Below are positions 18,662-26,398 of a stretch of 64,000 nucleotides of DNA, piece after piece (the stretch's first letter is position 1; the number at the start of each line of letters is the position of its first letter). The notes below the pieces were generated by a model. The model made no database searches, was not told the origin of the DNA, and saw only the letters and a program-made list of their open reading frames with translations. Made by a program: the position numbers and the translations under genes. The stretch comes from an uncultured Caryophanales bacterium (GTDB lineage Bacteria > Bacillota_I > Bacilli_A > RFN20 > CAG-449). The DNA lies in NCBI GenBank assembly GCA_945873815.1, contig CAMCEE010000001.1, positions 139,897 to 203,896 on the forward strand. The letters are read 5' to 3'.

Positions 18662-19875
18662 TCATTTTCTTGCATTATGTAATATGAATATTGAGATTTA
18701 TCGATTAATCCAATTTTTGATAGTGGTGGACAAAGGGCCTTTAATAATAAATACAAAACTAATGATTGAGGAACAAGATAGATAAGATTTTTTGGAAGCG
18801 AGAATATAAGTGCATAAGAATAAGTTTGTTCAAATGTATATCCTGAAACGATGCCCCAACATATGGAACCCCAAATGACATTTAGTATTATATTAACGAT
18901 TAATCTTGCGATAAAACATCTTGAATAAGAAATTTTTGTTTTATAGAGTAATAATCCATATACTAAGCCAGATAATGCAGCTTGAATTGTATATCCGATA
19001 AACCATGTATATGCAGTTTGAAATAATAAATATCCAATTGTATCAGATAGTATCCCTAATACAAAACCTGCGAATGGACCATAAATCATCGACGCGATAG
19101 CAAAAACAATATATGTTGCCGATATTCCAAGATTTCCAAATCCTGATGGCAATGATATAAGCTTACATAATAGCATCAAACTAAGCATCATCGCTAGTCC
19201 TGTTATTTTTCTAACATCTTTAAATGTCTTAAAGACATCTTTCCAATATTTTTTATGAAAAGGAGTAAAGAAGATACTATCGTTATCATATGGTATTTCT
19301 TCTAAATCCTTATTCTTTTTAAAGATAGTATAAGAAATAATAATATATATGCTAGTAAGTGAAATTGATGATATAGATGAAATAATATAAATCCATGAAT
19401 TAGATAGAGTAGTCTCTTTTTCAATGATATTACTATTTAAGAATAATATTCTTTTATTATTTTCTTCAGCGTATGTATTAAGCATTGTTTTAAGGAAAGT
19501 TTTTGCTCTAGTTGAGACGCTTGAACTACTTTTTAAGAAGAAATCAGGATAGTATGATACTTTTGTATATAGTGTATATTCTGTGTCATTCTTTAATATT
19601 GATATTCCTTTTTCCTTAACGATCTTATCAATGTTTATCTCATTGTAATATGTATTCTTACCATTGCATTTATCAACGATTTTAATAAGGTATTCTTTTG
19701 TTAACATTTCATTGAAAGAAAGTGAAGAATCATCTTCTATTTTAAAGCTAATACGATATGAACTAGTGTATGTATTAATCAAATTGGTTGTAGTAAATCC
19801 TAATAAAAACGATGAAACTAAAATGATGAGTAAGAGAAATTTACGTTTCAATAAATACTTAATAAACTTTTTCAT
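18646..19875 (-). CDS. folT: Folate ECF transporter S component fused to an N-terminal two-span module
   Basis: The C-terminal part (about residues 221-395 of 409) is a FolT-type ECF substrate-binding subunit. It shows LGISATYIVFAIASMIYGP, AGFVLGILSDTIGYLLF, AALSGLVYGLLLYK and NVIWGS, which follow the FolT family pattern. FolT normally has about 170-180 residues. Here about 215 residues precede it: a membrane span (13-30), an extracytoplasmic region of about 130 residues, a second span (161-185) and a linker. The ATG at 19875 was chosen because GGAGG lies ten bases upstream; the upstream in-frame ATG at 19908 lies in the riboswitch expression platform. A tetrahydrofolate riboswitch precedes the gene. 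The N-terminal module has the topology of chain-length determinant (Wzz-like) proteins, but homology is unproven. No EcfA or EcfT genes are in the window. Confidence 0.85.
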   Translation of the reverse strand: MKKFIKYLLKRKFLLLIILVSSFLLGFTTTNLINTYTSSYRISFKIEDDSSLSFNEMLTKEYLIKIVDKCNGKNTYYNEINIDKIVKEKGISILKNDTEYTLYTKVSYYPDFFLKSSSSVSTRAKTFLKTMLNTYAEENNKRILFLNSNIIEKETTLSNSWIYIISSISSISLTSIYIIISYTIFKKNKDLEEIPYDNDSIFFTPFHKKYWKDVFKTFKDVRKITGLAMMLSLMLLCKLISLPSGFGNLGISATYIVFAIASMIYGPFAGFVLGILSDTIGYLLFQTAYTWFIGYTIQAALSGLVYGLLLYKTKISYSRCFIARLIVNIILNVIWGSICWGIVSGYTFEQTYSYALIFSLPKNLIYLVPQSLVLYLLLKALCPPLSKIGLIDKSQYSYYIMQENELQKK

Positions 19876-19882
19876 TAAAAAA

Positions 19883-19903
19883 GACCTCCATACATTAGAG
19901 GTC
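19883..19903 (-). promoter_or_regulatory. Expression-platform hairpin of the THF riboswitch (terminator and RBS sequester)
   Basis: Arms GACCTC and GAGGTC on the minus strand close the hairpin, followed by six U and then AAUG. The 3' arm contains the GGAGG ribosome-binding site of folT. The sequence GCGGAC just before and overlapping the 5' arm can instead pair with GUCCGC in the 3' strand of the aptamer. Folate binding should therefore free the hairpin and switch expression off. Confidence 0.8.
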
Positions 19904-19919
19904 CGCATGCCTTAACAGT

Positions 19920-20010
19920 AACAGCGGACGCGTTAGAAAACCGCCACTACGTGTTCGTCCTTCTCTTTCTTCCTCAAAGAAGGCACTTAACGCTTTCTAA
20001 CTACTCTGTT
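19920..20010 (-). promoter_or_regulatory. Tetrahydrofolate (THF, class I) riboswitch aptamer
   Basis: On the minus strand the RNA has AGAGUAG, then GCGUUAAGUG, then GACGAAC, then GCGGU, then GUCCG. These are the conserved blocks of the THF riboswitch. The closing helix AACAG:CUGUU and the helix UUAGAAA:UUUCUAA both form while differing in sequence from the published examples. It lies 45 bases upstream of the FolT-fusion start, the usual partner of this class. Confidence 0.9.
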
Positions 20011-20327
20011 GAATGAATTAATTATATATGATTATTTTGGTAATAACTAGAGATAAATATAATTTATAGAAATATTTTGTTGATTAGCAAATAAAATTTT
20101 TATCTTAAATATAAATGAAAAACATTTCAGTTTTCCTACAAATGTTTCGTTGCGATTATTGTGGAGAAGATAATTAATAATGCTTACAACGCTTTAAATA
20201 TTGGTGGCAATTACCTATAAGATTAACGATTTTTATTCATTTTTATTTAAATACATAGAAAATCGATTTGATTAATTTGAAAAATAGTGTATTATTATAT
20301 AGACCCTTTAAGGAGGAGGTTAGTTTA
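20011..20327. other. Intergenic region between folT (minus) and secG (plus)
   Basis: This AT-rich divergent region holds the start of the folT transcript, with a TATAAT-like box on the minus strand near 20024-20030, and the secG promoter at its right end. I see no tRNA, small RNA motif or additional gene in it. Confidence 0.6.
20268..20295 (+). promoter_or_regulatory. Promoter for secG-rnr-smpB
   Basis: TTGATT (20268-20273) and TATTAT (20290-20295) are separated by 16 bases. The secG ATG is 33 bases beyond the -10. Confidence 0.6.
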
Positions 20328-20549
20328 ATGGAGATTGTATTAATTATCGTTTCAGCATTTATGGTATTGTTGACATTATTACAAGGTGGTAAATCAAATG
20401 GTGCTTCGGGTGCAATTACTGGTGGTAGTAAGATGAACATCTTCGCAAAAACTAAAGAAAGAGGATCTGAAAAAGTTATTTCAATTCTTACACTTGTGAC
20501 AGGTATCATTTTCTTCCTATTTACTTTGTTAACAAAGTATTTTGGTTAA
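20328..20549 (+). CDS. secG: Preprotein translocase subunit SecG
   Basis: This 73-residue SecG has two membrane spans (about residues 1-18 and 50-70) around the conserved glycine-rich loop GGKSNGASGAITGGS. The ATG at 20328 has AGGAGGAGG-type spacing from a strong site at 20311-20319. It is followed by an internal terminator and then rnr and smpB, the common Gram-positive order secG-rnr-smpB. Confidence 0.93.
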   Translation: MEIVLIIVSAFMVLLTLLQGGKSNGASGAITGGSKMNIFAKTKERGSEKVISILTLVTGIIFFLFTLLTKYFG

Positions 20550-20557
20550 AATAACTA

Positions 20558-20588
20558 AGGGGTTTATGGATAAGCCCCTTTTAATTTT
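20558..20588 (+). terminator. Attenuator between secG and rnr
   Basis: AAGGGGTTTAT pairs with ATAAGCCCCTT around GG and is followed by TTTAATTTT. It probably allows partial read-through into rnr. Confidence 0.7.
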
Positions 20589-20602
20589 GGAAGGAGAGAA
20601 AA

Positions 20603-22738
20603 ATGGAAATAAAAGAGAATATTTTGAAATTATTAAAAAAACATTCGCTTTCGGAAAAATTATTATTTGAATTCTTTTCAGATTCGAATGAGGTAAAAAA
20701 CGCAATTGAGGAATTAAAGGAAGAGGGTTTAATTGTTCAAGTTAGAAAAGAATATCATACAGCTGAATCATTGAATTTAAAAAAAGGAAGGATTGTTGCA
20801 ATTAAGAATGATTATTCTTTCGCTTCAATTGAAGGAAGCGATAAAGATGCTTTTATATATAATGAGAACTTAAATGGAGCGTTTTTGGGTGATGAAGTCT
20901 ATATAAGAGGTGGATTAACCAAATATTATGATTATGAAGAAGTTGTTTTTTCTATTATTAAAAGAGCAAGAACGAAAGTCGTTGGACAAATAAAACAATA
21001 TCATAACGAGTGGATTCTTGATGTGAAAGATATTGCTCCAAAAGAGATGACTTTTGTGATTAATCCTACTTCAATTAATCTTATTAAAGGTTCTATTGCT
21101 ATTGCTTCGATTGAAAAACAAAATAGAAATGTCACTTATGTAGATATCATTAAGATTCTTGGTGATAAAAAAGAACCGGGAATTGATGTTGAACAAATAA
21201 TATATAAGCATAATGCAGATATTGAATTTCCTGATAAAGTTAGAGAAGAAGTTAGTCTTATACCTAAGGAACTAACTGAAGAAGATTGTATTGGATATGA
21301 AGATTTTAGAGATCGAGTAATCGTTACTATTGACGGCTCAGATGCGAAAGATTTTGATGATGCAGTTGAAGTGAAAAAGGTGGATGATGGGTTTGAAATA
21401 GGTGTTCATATTGCCGATGTAAGCCATTATGTAAAAGCAGGTAGTTCTTTAGATGATGAAGCGCAAAATAGAGGTACTTCAATATATGTTGCAGATAGAG
21501 TAGTTCCAATGCTTCCTTTTGAATTATCAAATGGAATTTGTTCTTTGAATCCTCACGTAGATAGATTAGTCCAATCTTGTCTTTTTAAAATGGATTTTAG
21601 TGGAAATATTATTTCTTCAAGAATTACTCATGGAGTGATGAATTCTAAAGCTCGCTTGACATATTCTTTTGTTAATAAAATTTTAAAAGGTGAGGAAGTT
21701 GAAAGTACTTATTCTAAGGAAGTTCTTGATATGATTCCTCTATTAGAGGAAGCTGCAGTTATATTAAGAAATAAAAGGACAGTAAAGGGTGCATTGGATC
21801 TTGAAACTACGGAGATTAAGTTTGTTATCGATGAGAATGGGCAACCAATTGATGTGATAAAAAGAATTCAAGGAAGAGGGGAAAAACTTATTGAGGATTT
21901 GATGATTACTGCAAACGAGATTGTTTCAGAAACAATTGAAAAGATGAATTTACCTTTCATCTATCGTATTCATGAACAACCTCAATCTAAGAAGATGGAA
22001 ACATTTATGGGATTATCTAATCATTTAGGATATAAAACAAATTTTTCTTCTCTTACTGTTACTTCTAAGGAATTATCGTCTCACATGAAAAAAATCGATG
22101 ATGAGAAGATTAAATCTACCTTATCAATGATGTTATTAAGATGTCTAGCTAAGGCAAGATATTTAAATGAAAATAAAAAGCATTACGGATTAGCAAGTGA
22201 TTCGTATACGCACTTTACTTCACCAATTAGAAGATATCCGGATTTATTAGTACATCGTCTAATTGATAAATATTTAATCGATAAGAATTATGATAACCTA
22301 GATATACTTGAAAAAGAGATAGCGTTTATTGCGGAGAATTCTTCTTTCAAAGAAAGAAGAGCAATGACTATTGAAAGGGAAGTTCAAGATTTAGAAGCAT
22401 GTAAATTTATGTCGAATAAGCTTGGGAATCGATATAAAGGTTTCATAAATGGAATGACTAAAAATGGAATGTTTGTAGAATTGGATATCGGAATAGATGG
22501 GTTTATTGATTTTGAATATATAGATAATGATCTTTACATATTCGATGAAAGAGATATGACAGTGATTGGGAAATGGTCAAAAAGAGTATTTTCTCTTGGT
22601 GATAAGGTTGAAGTGGAAGTTGTTAGCGTAGATGTTAATACTCGTCATATTTCTCTTCAATTAGTTCAAGATGGTAATAGAAGTTTTGAAAAAAGAACCA
22701 AAAGGAAGAAAAAGAAAAAGAATACATATTGGTACTAA
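20603..22738 (+). CDS. rnr: Ribonuclease R (3'-5' exoribonuclease)
   Basis: RNase R degrades structured RNA and, with SmpB/tmRNA, non-stop mRNAs. Domains in order: an N-terminal winged-helix-like segment, cold-shock-type OB folds, the RNB catalytic domain with TIDGSDAKDFDDAV near residues 239-252 (metal-binding aspartates) and IGVHIADVSHYV, then a C-terminal S1 domain ending in a lysine/arginine-rich tail (KRTKRKKKKK). The length of 711 residues is normal. It lies upstream of smpB. Confidence 0.96.
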   Translation: MEIKENILKLLKKHSLSEKLLFEFFSDSNEVKNAIEELKEEGLIVQVRKEYHTAESLNLKKGRIVAIKNDYSFASIEGSDKDAFIYNENLNGAFLGDEVYIRGGLTKYYDYEEVVFSIIKRARTKVVGQIKQYHNEWILDVKDIAPKEMTFVINPTSINLIKGSIAIASIEKQNRNVTYVDIIKILGDKKEPGIDVEQIIYKHNADIEFPDKVREEVSLIPKELTEEDCIGYEDFRDRVIVTIDGSDAKDFDDAVEVKKVDDGFEIGVHIADVSHYVKAGSSLDDEAQNRGTSIYVADRVVPMLPFELSNGICSLNPHVDRLVQSCLFKMDFSGNIISSRITHGVMNSKARLTYSFVNKILKGEEVESTYSKEVLDMIPLLEEAAVILRNKRTVKGALDLETTEIKFVIDENGQPIDVIKRIQGRGEKLIEDLMITANEIVSETIEKMNLPFIYRIHEQPQSKKMETFMGLSNHLGYKTNFSSLTVTSKELSSHMKKIDDEKIKSTLSMMLLRCLAKARYLNENKKHYGLASDSYTHFTSPIRRYPDLLVHRLIDKYLIDKNYDNLDILEKEIAFIAENSSFKERRAMTIEREVQDLEACKFMSNKLGNRYKGFINGMTKNGMFVELDIGIDGFIDFEYIDNDLYIFDERDMTVIGKWSKRVFSLGDKVEVEVVSVDVNTRHISLQLVQDGNRSFEKRTKRKKKKKNTYWY

Positions 22739-22812
22739 TAAAAGTTTTTGAATTTTATAAAGAATTTGCTAAAATATAAAAGCAATGTATATATTGTTAG
22801 AGGAGAAAAGGA

Positions 22813-23262
22813 ATGGAAAATGTTAAGGTTATTACAACAAATCGTAAAGCTCATTTTGAGTACTTTTTGTCTGACAATTTAGAAGTTGGAATTGAATTGA
22901 AAGGAACGGAGATTAAATCTTTGAAATTCCATGGATGTTCATTAAATGATTCTTACGTAGTTATTAAAAATGGGGAAGCATATATTTTAGGGATGAATAT
23001 TGCTCCTTTCTATAAAGGCAATATCTTTAATCATGAGCCATTAAGAACAAGGAAACTTCTTATGCATAAAAGAGAGATTCTTAAATATGGACAAAAGGTT
23101 AAAGAAAAAGGTTTTACTATTGTTTGTACGAAAGTTTATTTAAAAAATGGTAAAGCAAAATTAGAAATTGCTCTAGCAAAAGGTAAAGATTTATACGATA
23201 AGCGTGAAACGATTAAAAAAAGAGATCAAGAAAGGGCAAGAAGAGATGGAAGAGAATATTAA
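22813..23262 (+). CDS. smpB: SsrA-binding protein SmpB
   Basis: SmpB binds tmRNA and is needed for trans-translation. It shows VGIELKGTEIKSL near residues 26-38, LNDSYVVIKNGEAYILGM near 44-61, and the basic C-terminal tail KKRDQERARRDGREY that enters the mRNA channel. The length of 149 residues is normal. The ssrA RNA itself is not in this window. The next gene starts inside its 3' end. Confidence 0.96.
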   Translation: MENVKVITTNRKAHFEYFLSDNLEVGIELKGTEIKSLKFHGCSLNDSYVVIKNGEAYILGMNIAPFYKGNIFNHEPLRTRKLLMHKREILKYGQKVKEKGFTIVCTKVYLKNGKAKLEIALAKGKDLYDKRETIKKRDQERARRDGREY

Positions 23263-23851
23263 TGTTTTAGAAGACTATCTTTTTAGCGGTCTTAGCTTTT
23301 CTACTTTTAAATTCGATGATGCTTCTCTTTTGGCATGTAAATGTTATTTGATGAGATTTGAATTCTTTAAAAAGAAATACTATAGAGCTTTACATCAATT
23401 ATTTAGTGGAACTAGTATTGATGGTTTAGATTTTAGAAAAGAAAAGTATTATATTGCGCAAATTGTTAAAGCATTGAAAAATTCTAGTATATTGATTTCA
23501 GAAAATCCAAAAGAGATAAAAATATATAAAAAAATAAGGAAAAATGCTAATTCCATTACTTCTAAAGATTTATCTATCGATGATTTGCCTATAGAAACAA
23601 AAAATAAAAAAGCTTGTCTAATAGTTGAAAAAGATGAGGATAGAATGAAATATCAAGATATTATCAATGAATTTAGAAATATTCATTTTATTGTTCTTGA
23701 TAAGATTGAAGATGAAAGTTTTATTTATGATCAAATTAAAGTGAAAATTCTTCAAGACGAAAGCGATATCTATTTTGTTGGAAAAAGTTTTTATGCTAAT
23801 TATATCGCTAATTCTATCTATGATGTCAATTTGATTGCGATTCATCTATAG
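23246..23851 (+). CDS. Hypothetical protein overlapping the smpB end
   Basis: I do not recognise this 201-residue protein. The start was placed at the ATG at 23246, which lies 17 bases inside smpB and is preceded by AAAGGGCAAGAAG. That arrangement indicates translational coupling to smpB. The product looks soluble and basic, with an N-terminal helical part (about residues 1-80) rich in aromatic and lysine residues. A later alpha/beta-like part includes KACLIVEKDEDRMKYQ and alternating hydrophobic strands (IHFIVLDKI, IYFVGKSF, VNLIAIHL). There are no membrane spans and no catalytic motif that I can name. Confidence 0.6.
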   Translation: MEENINVLEDYLFSGLSFSTFKFDDASLLACKCYLMRFEFFKKKYYRALHQLFSGTSIDGLDFRKEKYYIAQIVKALKNSSILISENPKEIKIYKKIRKNANSITSKDLSIDDLPIETKNKKACLIVEKDEDRMKYQDIINEFRNIHFIVLDKIEDESFIYDQIKVKILQDESDIYFVGKSFYANYIANSIYDVNLIAIHL

Positions 23852-23894
23852 ATTAGAACAAGATGATTTCTATATGTGAAGATAAAGCGAAAAC

Positions 23895-23916
23895 GGGTTA
23901 AAAACCCTTATTTTTT
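23895..23916 (+). terminator. Weak intrinsic terminator after the smpB unit
   Basis: GGGTT and AACCC pair around three A and are followed by TTATTTTTT. The stem is short, but the T tract is good. Confidence 0.6.
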
Positions 23917-24055
23917 GCATATTTTTTTTATTATTCTTGACTTTCTATGCTATTTATTATTAATTAATACATAGGTAGAAAAATATTCATTTTTTTATTA
24001 TATAAAAAATTCAAAATATGTATGTATATTTAGATATTTAGGAGGAGAAAAAAAT

Positions 24056-26278
24056 ATGAAAAAGAATACAAAGATTAGTCTTGTTTCATTGATTGCAGTT
24101 TTATCTCTCTGTGGATGTGGAGGTACGTCATCAGGAACTACTTCTTCAGCAGGAGGTAATACTACAAGTGGAACAACATCTGAGAATGGTGGAAGTGGTG
24201 TTAATAGTGGAGCAACATCAGGGAATGGTGGAAGTTCTTCAGAAGTAGGAATAAATATTCTTCCTGCAGTTGACATCGATATCAGCGATGAAAATGATGC
24301 AGAAGACAATGTTTATGATGGAGTTTTTGGAGAATATATTAAATTATATGAAAAAGCTCAAGAACTTTCTGATTGCTCAGAAAGATACGTTGCATTTGCT
24401 AAAGCAGAAGCAGCTTTATTAGATTCTGCAGCATTTGTTCCAACTACTACTGATGGTGGATCTTATGCGATCACTCACGCAGCATTTAGAAGTTTACCAT
24501 ATTCTCAAAGTGGTTATGATAGTTCAAAACTCAAGACTGCAGTTATTAGTAAAAAATTAGTTACTAGAGCAGAAAGAGATGAGATGGAAGTTTTATGGAA
24601 TGAAGCAAAAGAAAAAGATACAAAATATGATCCAGCTGCTTATTTAATTAGCAAAGGACATGAATTAGATACAACTTATAAAGCAACATTCTCTTCAATT
24701 CCTGCAACTCTTGATATTCACGATACATCTTTAGCTTCAGATACAGATTATCTCGTTCAAGGAATAGATGGATTAGTCGAATACGATAATTTAGGTAATA
24801 TTAAGCCTGCAATTGCTGAATCTTGGGAGGTTGATAATACAAAAACAGTTTATACATTTCATTTGAGAAACGATGCAAAATGGTATAGATCAGATGGAAC
24901 AGTATATGGGGAAGTTACTGCACAAGATTTCGTTGATGGATTCCGTCATATGTTAGATACTAAATCGGGTTTAGGCGATTTAATTAAAGGCGTTGTTAAA
25001 GGCGCTAAGAGATATGGAAGCGGAAAAGAATTAAACTTCAATAAAGTTGGTATGAAAGCAACTGATGCTCATACATTAGTTATTACTCTTGAAAAAGAAG
25101 TTCCTTATTTCTTATCTATGTTAACATATTCACCATTTGCACCATTAAATGGCACATTCTTCTTAAACCAAGGAGGTGCATTCGGTGTTTCTGAATTTAA
25201 AACGGCAAAAGGTAATACTGCTACTTATAAATATGGTATTAAAGGTAAACCTGAATCAATTCTTTATAATGGTGCATTCCATTGTACAAGAATGGATGAT
25301 ACTAGCTCTATAATTTATGAGGCAAATAATGGATATTATAATTCTTCTGCAGTAAAAATTAAAAGAATCGAATACGTTTATAATGATGGTTCAAATATCA
25401 CTCAACTTTATAGAGATGTTGTAGATAATAAATATGTTGGTATCGCATTAAATGACGATTTATTACAATTAGCAAAAGACGATGGAAGATTTAAGAATAA
25501 TGCTTACGTTTCAAAGACAGGTTCTACAACTTATTTCTTAGGCTATAACTTATATAGAACATGCTTTGATGCTGCTGGAACTGATCTTGATTCAAAAAAA
25601 TCAAGTGATGAAAAGAATAAGACTCAATTAGCAATGTTAAATAAAAACTTTAGAAAGGCATTATCATTCGCTTTTGATAAGAGAACATGGAATGCTTTCT
25701 CTTCAGGTAATGATTTAGCAGACGCTTCTTTAAGAAATATGTACACATCTCCTACATTCGTTTCTTTAGAAAAAGATGTCACTGTTGATGGTACAACGTT
25801 CAAGTCTGGCACAACATATGGTGAATTAGTACAACATTACATCGATACAAATTATCAAGGTACAATTAAATGTGCAGATGCTCAAGATGGTACATATAAT
25901 CCAAGTTTTGCAAAAGCATATATGGCTCAAGCGGTTAATGATTTAACAAAAGATAATCCTAATTTCTTTAGTACACCAGTTAAGATTGAAATCATCAATT
26001 ATAGTGCACAAGAATCATCAATTAACCAAGCAAATGCTTATAAGAGACAAATTGAAGAAATCTTAGGTTCTGATAAAGTTCGTATTGAAATTCTAAACAC
26101 TCAAACACTATCGGATTTTTATTCAGCTTCATATTATGCAAACTTTGGTAACGAAGTATGCTACGACTTATATTGGGGTTCAGGATGGGGCCCAGATTTC
26201 GCAGATCCATCATCATATTTAAGTACATTCTTATATGATGGCGAAGGCTATATGACAAAGGTTGTTGGACTATATTAA
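24056..26278 (+). CDS. oppA: Oligopeptide ABC transporter substrate-binding lipoprotein, apparently circularly permuted
   Basis: This 740-residue OppA/AmiA-type (SBP_bac_5) protein captures peptides outside the membrane. It has a lipoprotein signal (LSLCGC, Cys21 as likely lipidated residue), then a Ser/Gly/Thr-rich tether (22-62). Residues about 89-190 (SERYVAFAKAEAALLDS, VPTTTDGGSYAITHA, SLPYSQSGY, RAERDEMEVLWNEAKEK) match the segment that normally forms the extreme C-terminus of Streptococcus AmiA/AliA proteins. The usual N-terminal opening (ELDTTYKATFSSIPATLDI) only begins near residue 203. The protein then runs in normal order through PAIAESW, VTAQDFVDGFRHML, ILYNGAF and WGPDFADPSSYLSTFL. 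It stops at GYMTKVVGLY, just where the moved segment should follow, and a terminator comes next. In this fold the two ends lie close together, so a permutation is feasible. The operon continues into oppBCDF. Confidence 0.93.
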   Translation: MKKNTKISLVSLIAVLSLCGCGGTSSGTTSSAGGNTTSGTTSENGGSGVNSGATSGNGGSSSEVGINILPAVDIDISDENDAEDNVYDGVFGEYIKLYEKAQELSDCSERYVAFAKAEAALLDSAAFVPTTTDGGSYAITHAAFRSLPYSQSGYDSSKLKTAVISKKLVTRAERDEMEVLWNEAKEKDTKYDPAAYLISKGHELDTTYKATFSSIPATLDIHDTSLASDTDYLVQGIDGLVEYDNLGNIKPAIAESWEVDNTKTVYTFHLRNDAKWYRSDGTVYGEVTAQDFVDGFRHMLDTKSGLGDLIKGVVKGAKRYGSGKELNFNKVGMKATDAHTLVITLEKEVPYFLSMLTYSPFAPLNGTFFLNQGGAFGVSEFKTAKGNTATYKYGIKGKPESILYNGAFHCTRMDDTSSIIYEANNGYYNSSAVKIKRIEYVYNDGSNITQLYRDVVDNKYVGIALNDDLLQLAKDDGRFKNNAYVSKTGSTTYFLGYNLYRTCFDAAGTDLDSKKSSDEKNKTQLAMLNKNFRKALSFAFDKRTWNAFSSGNDLADASLRNMYTSPTFVSLEKDVTVDGTTFKSGTTYGELVQHYIDTNYQGTIKCADAQDGTYNPSFAKAYMAQAVNDLTKDNPNFFSTPVKIEIINYSAQESSINQANAYKRQIEEILGSDKVRIEILNTQTLSDFYSASYYANFGNEVCYDLYWGSGWGPDFADPSSYLSTFLYDGEGYMTKVVGLY

Positions 26279-26306
26279 TTTATATATAAATTAGTTTAAT
26301 GCTTTT

Positions 26307-26342
26307 AATGGGGAATTCTTTCGAGTTATTCCCCATTTTTTA
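26307..26342 (+). terminator. Terminator/attenuator between oppA and oppB
   Basis: AATGGGGAAT pairs with ATTCCCCATT and is followed by TTTT. Such a hairpin after a binding-protein gene usually yields excess oppA mRNA over the membrane subunits. It also shows that the oppA frame really ends upstream. Confidence 0.88.
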
Positions 26343-26398
26343 TTGCTTATATCAGGGGTTTAGTTTAAAATACCTATGATAAGGAGTCGTGTAGATAT

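Noticed and set aside
20100-20230. Possible small RNA (tmRNA or 6S) between folT and secG
   Set aside because: No tmRNA tag, no 6S-type extended hairpin and no tRNA-like end could be found.
23886-23897. cre-like AGCGAAAACGGG upstream of oppA
   Set aside because: The right half does not match the cre pattern, and it lies within the terminator of the preceding gene.
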